This document shows positions 58,881 through 59,757 of a stretch of DNA of 59,757 nt, one piece after another (position 1 is the first letter of the stretch; each line of letters begins with the position of its first letter). This DNA comes from Anaerolineae bacterium. GTDB lineage: Bacteria > Chloroflexota > Anaerolineae > Aggregatilineales > UBA3940. The stretch is from the NCBI GenBank assembly GCA_016926255.1, contig JAFGOY010000081.1, positions 1 through 59,757 of the forward strand. Direction: 5' to 3'. The translations under genes were made by a program, and so were the position numbers. The notes under the pieces are model-generated. The model was given only the letters and a program-made list of their open reading frames with translations. It had not been told where the DNA came from and did not search any database.

Positions 58881-59757
58881 TCATGGCTTTGCCAGGGGCA
58901 CCGTAAAGATGAAGCGGCTGCCCTGGCCCTTCCGGCTGTCTGCCCAGATTTTACCTTCGTGCATCTCGATGATCAGCCGGGCAATTGTCAATCCCAGGCC
59001 CGTCCCTCCTGCCACTGATTCGGCAGCGTCGGCCCGATAGAATTTTTCGAAGATATGCTGCTGTTCAATTGGCGAGATGCCAAATCCCTCATCCTGAATA
59101 GTCACTTCGGCGTAGTCCCCAACGGTGGCCAACCGGATCGTGACTGTGCCGCCGTCCGGTGAATATTTTGTCGCGTTCGATACCAGGTTATTGATGACCT
59201 GGCCCAGGCGGAAGGGATCACCATGAACCATCAGGGGATCGGTTTGAAACTCGAACAGGTACTCGTGGATTGTCGATGTTTCGATGAAGGGATGGACCAC
59301 TTCCCGGATCGTCTGGCAGAGATCAAATATCTCTGCGTTGATTGTCATGCCCTGCCCGGATTCAAGGCGGGAGATATCGAGCAGCTCGTTGATGATCTTC
59401 GCGACGTGGACGGCCTGTTCGTTGATCATCTTGAGGTAGGTGGTTTTTCGGTCTTCTTTGAGTTTGCGAGTTAACAATATCTCGCTGAATCCCTGAACGG
59501 CTGTCAATGGGGTTCGCAGTTCATGTGCCGCCGTCGAGAGGAAGGTGTCTTTCATTTGCTGGAGTTCTTTGTAGCCGCTGATGTCACGAAGAGATACCAC
59601 GTGGCCCAGCAGTTGGCCGATCGAATCTCTCAACGGGTTGATCGTTACGGCAGCGTCGAAGATGGTTCCGTCTAGTACTACAGCCGCAGATAAGGTGGCG
59701 GAAGCCCTCAAGCGGGCGAACGAGCAAAACGGCGGCGATAATGAGCAGCTTTTGCGC
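58881..59757 (-). CDS. Histidine kinase, 5' part outside the window
   Basis: The frame is open to base 59757, so the gene is cut by the window edge; 292 codons are visible. It shows the end of a PAS domain (LGHVVSLRDISGYKELQQ), HisKA with AAHELRTPLTAVQGFSEIL, and HATPase_c (NNLVSNATKYSPDGG, DEGFGI, GTGLGLTIARLIIEMHEG). The first in-frame start in the window (a TTG at 59711) is not the real one. First visible gene of the kinase/kinase/photolyase/PAS unit. Confidence 0.88.
   Translation of the reverse strand, partial: RKSCSLSPPFCSFARLRASATLSAAVVLDGTIFDAAVTINPLRDSIGQLLGHVVSLRDISGYKELQQMKDTFLSTAAHELRTPLTAVQGFSEILLTRKLKEDRKTTYLKMINEQAVHVAKIINELLDISRLESGQGMTINAEIFDLCQTIREVVHPFIETSTIHEYLFEFQTDPLMVHGDPFRLGQVINNLVSNATKYSPDGGTVTIRLATVGDYAEVTIQDEGFGISPIEQQHIFEKFYRADAAESVAGGTGLGLTIARLIIEMHEGKIWADSRKGQGSRFIFTVPLAKP

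Overview
The window looks like a GC-rich (roughly 60%) chromosomal segment of a Chloroflexota bacterium, most likely of the Anaerolineae type. This rests on gene content and style, not on a phylogenetic marker. The pointers are a giant multi-GAF histidine kinase, a fused ADP-forming acyl-CoA synthetase next to a BioD-like/DRTGG protein, three M42 aminopeptidases, a DUF4388 (PATAN) protein beside a Ras-like GTPase, and many lipoproteins in which a lipobox is followed by a Thr/Pro-rich linker and then a TolB/WD40, SUMF1 or other extracellular domain. Two large surface proteins end in LPxTG-like tails. No outer-membrane assembly, rRNA, tRNA, CRISPR, phage or transposase gene was seen.

Layout. 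0.2-5.5 kb: a PhoU-domain remnant, a BioD/DRTGG phosphotransacetylase-like protein, a fused acetate-CoA ligase (ADP-forming) and a beta-propeller lipoprotein, all on the minus strand. 5.6-16.1 kb: a signalling operon made of a receiver plus degenerate GGDEF protein, a 2987-residue kinase with about 13 GAF and 3 PAS modules, and a single-domain receiver. 16.4-18.8 kb: a two-gene operon of a hexapeptide-repeat protein and a reductase resembling cyanobacterial acyl-ACP reductase. 19-25 kb: the two LPxTG-tailed surface proteins (LRR and beta-helix), which share a C-terminal module. 25.5-37.3 kb: membrane proteins, lipoproteins, a Nudix hydrolase and three M42 peptidases. 37.6-42.5 kb: a WD40 lipoprotein, a class I/II aminotransferase and a cysteine-paired repeat lipoprotein. 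42.7-46.1 kb: a TetR-centred regulon with the same operator in front of three transcription units. 46.3-52.9 kb: small lipoproteins, a possible inactive archaemetzincin, an MBL-fold hydrolase and several unassigned membrane proteins. 53.2-55.6 kb: DUF4388 protein, small GTPase and alpha/beta hydrolase on the plus strand. 55.7-59.8 kb: a minus-strand operon of two PAS/histidine kinases, a photolyase and a PAS-only protein; the first kinase runs off the right edge.

The gaps between genes are crowded with short dispersed structured repeats. I distinguish a C-run/G-run hairpin family, a double-hairpin family with conserved linker and tail but changing stems, a family sharing the core TTTAGCCCGG, and a two-copy family with a constant flank and variable hairpin. 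Two copies of the first family are nearly identical over 61 bases, yet differ by two compensated base-pair changes in one stem, which points to selection on nucleic-acid structure. These repeats, the 13-GAF kinase, the TetR regulon, and the acyl-ACP-reductase-like/hexapeptide operon are the most promising leads here.
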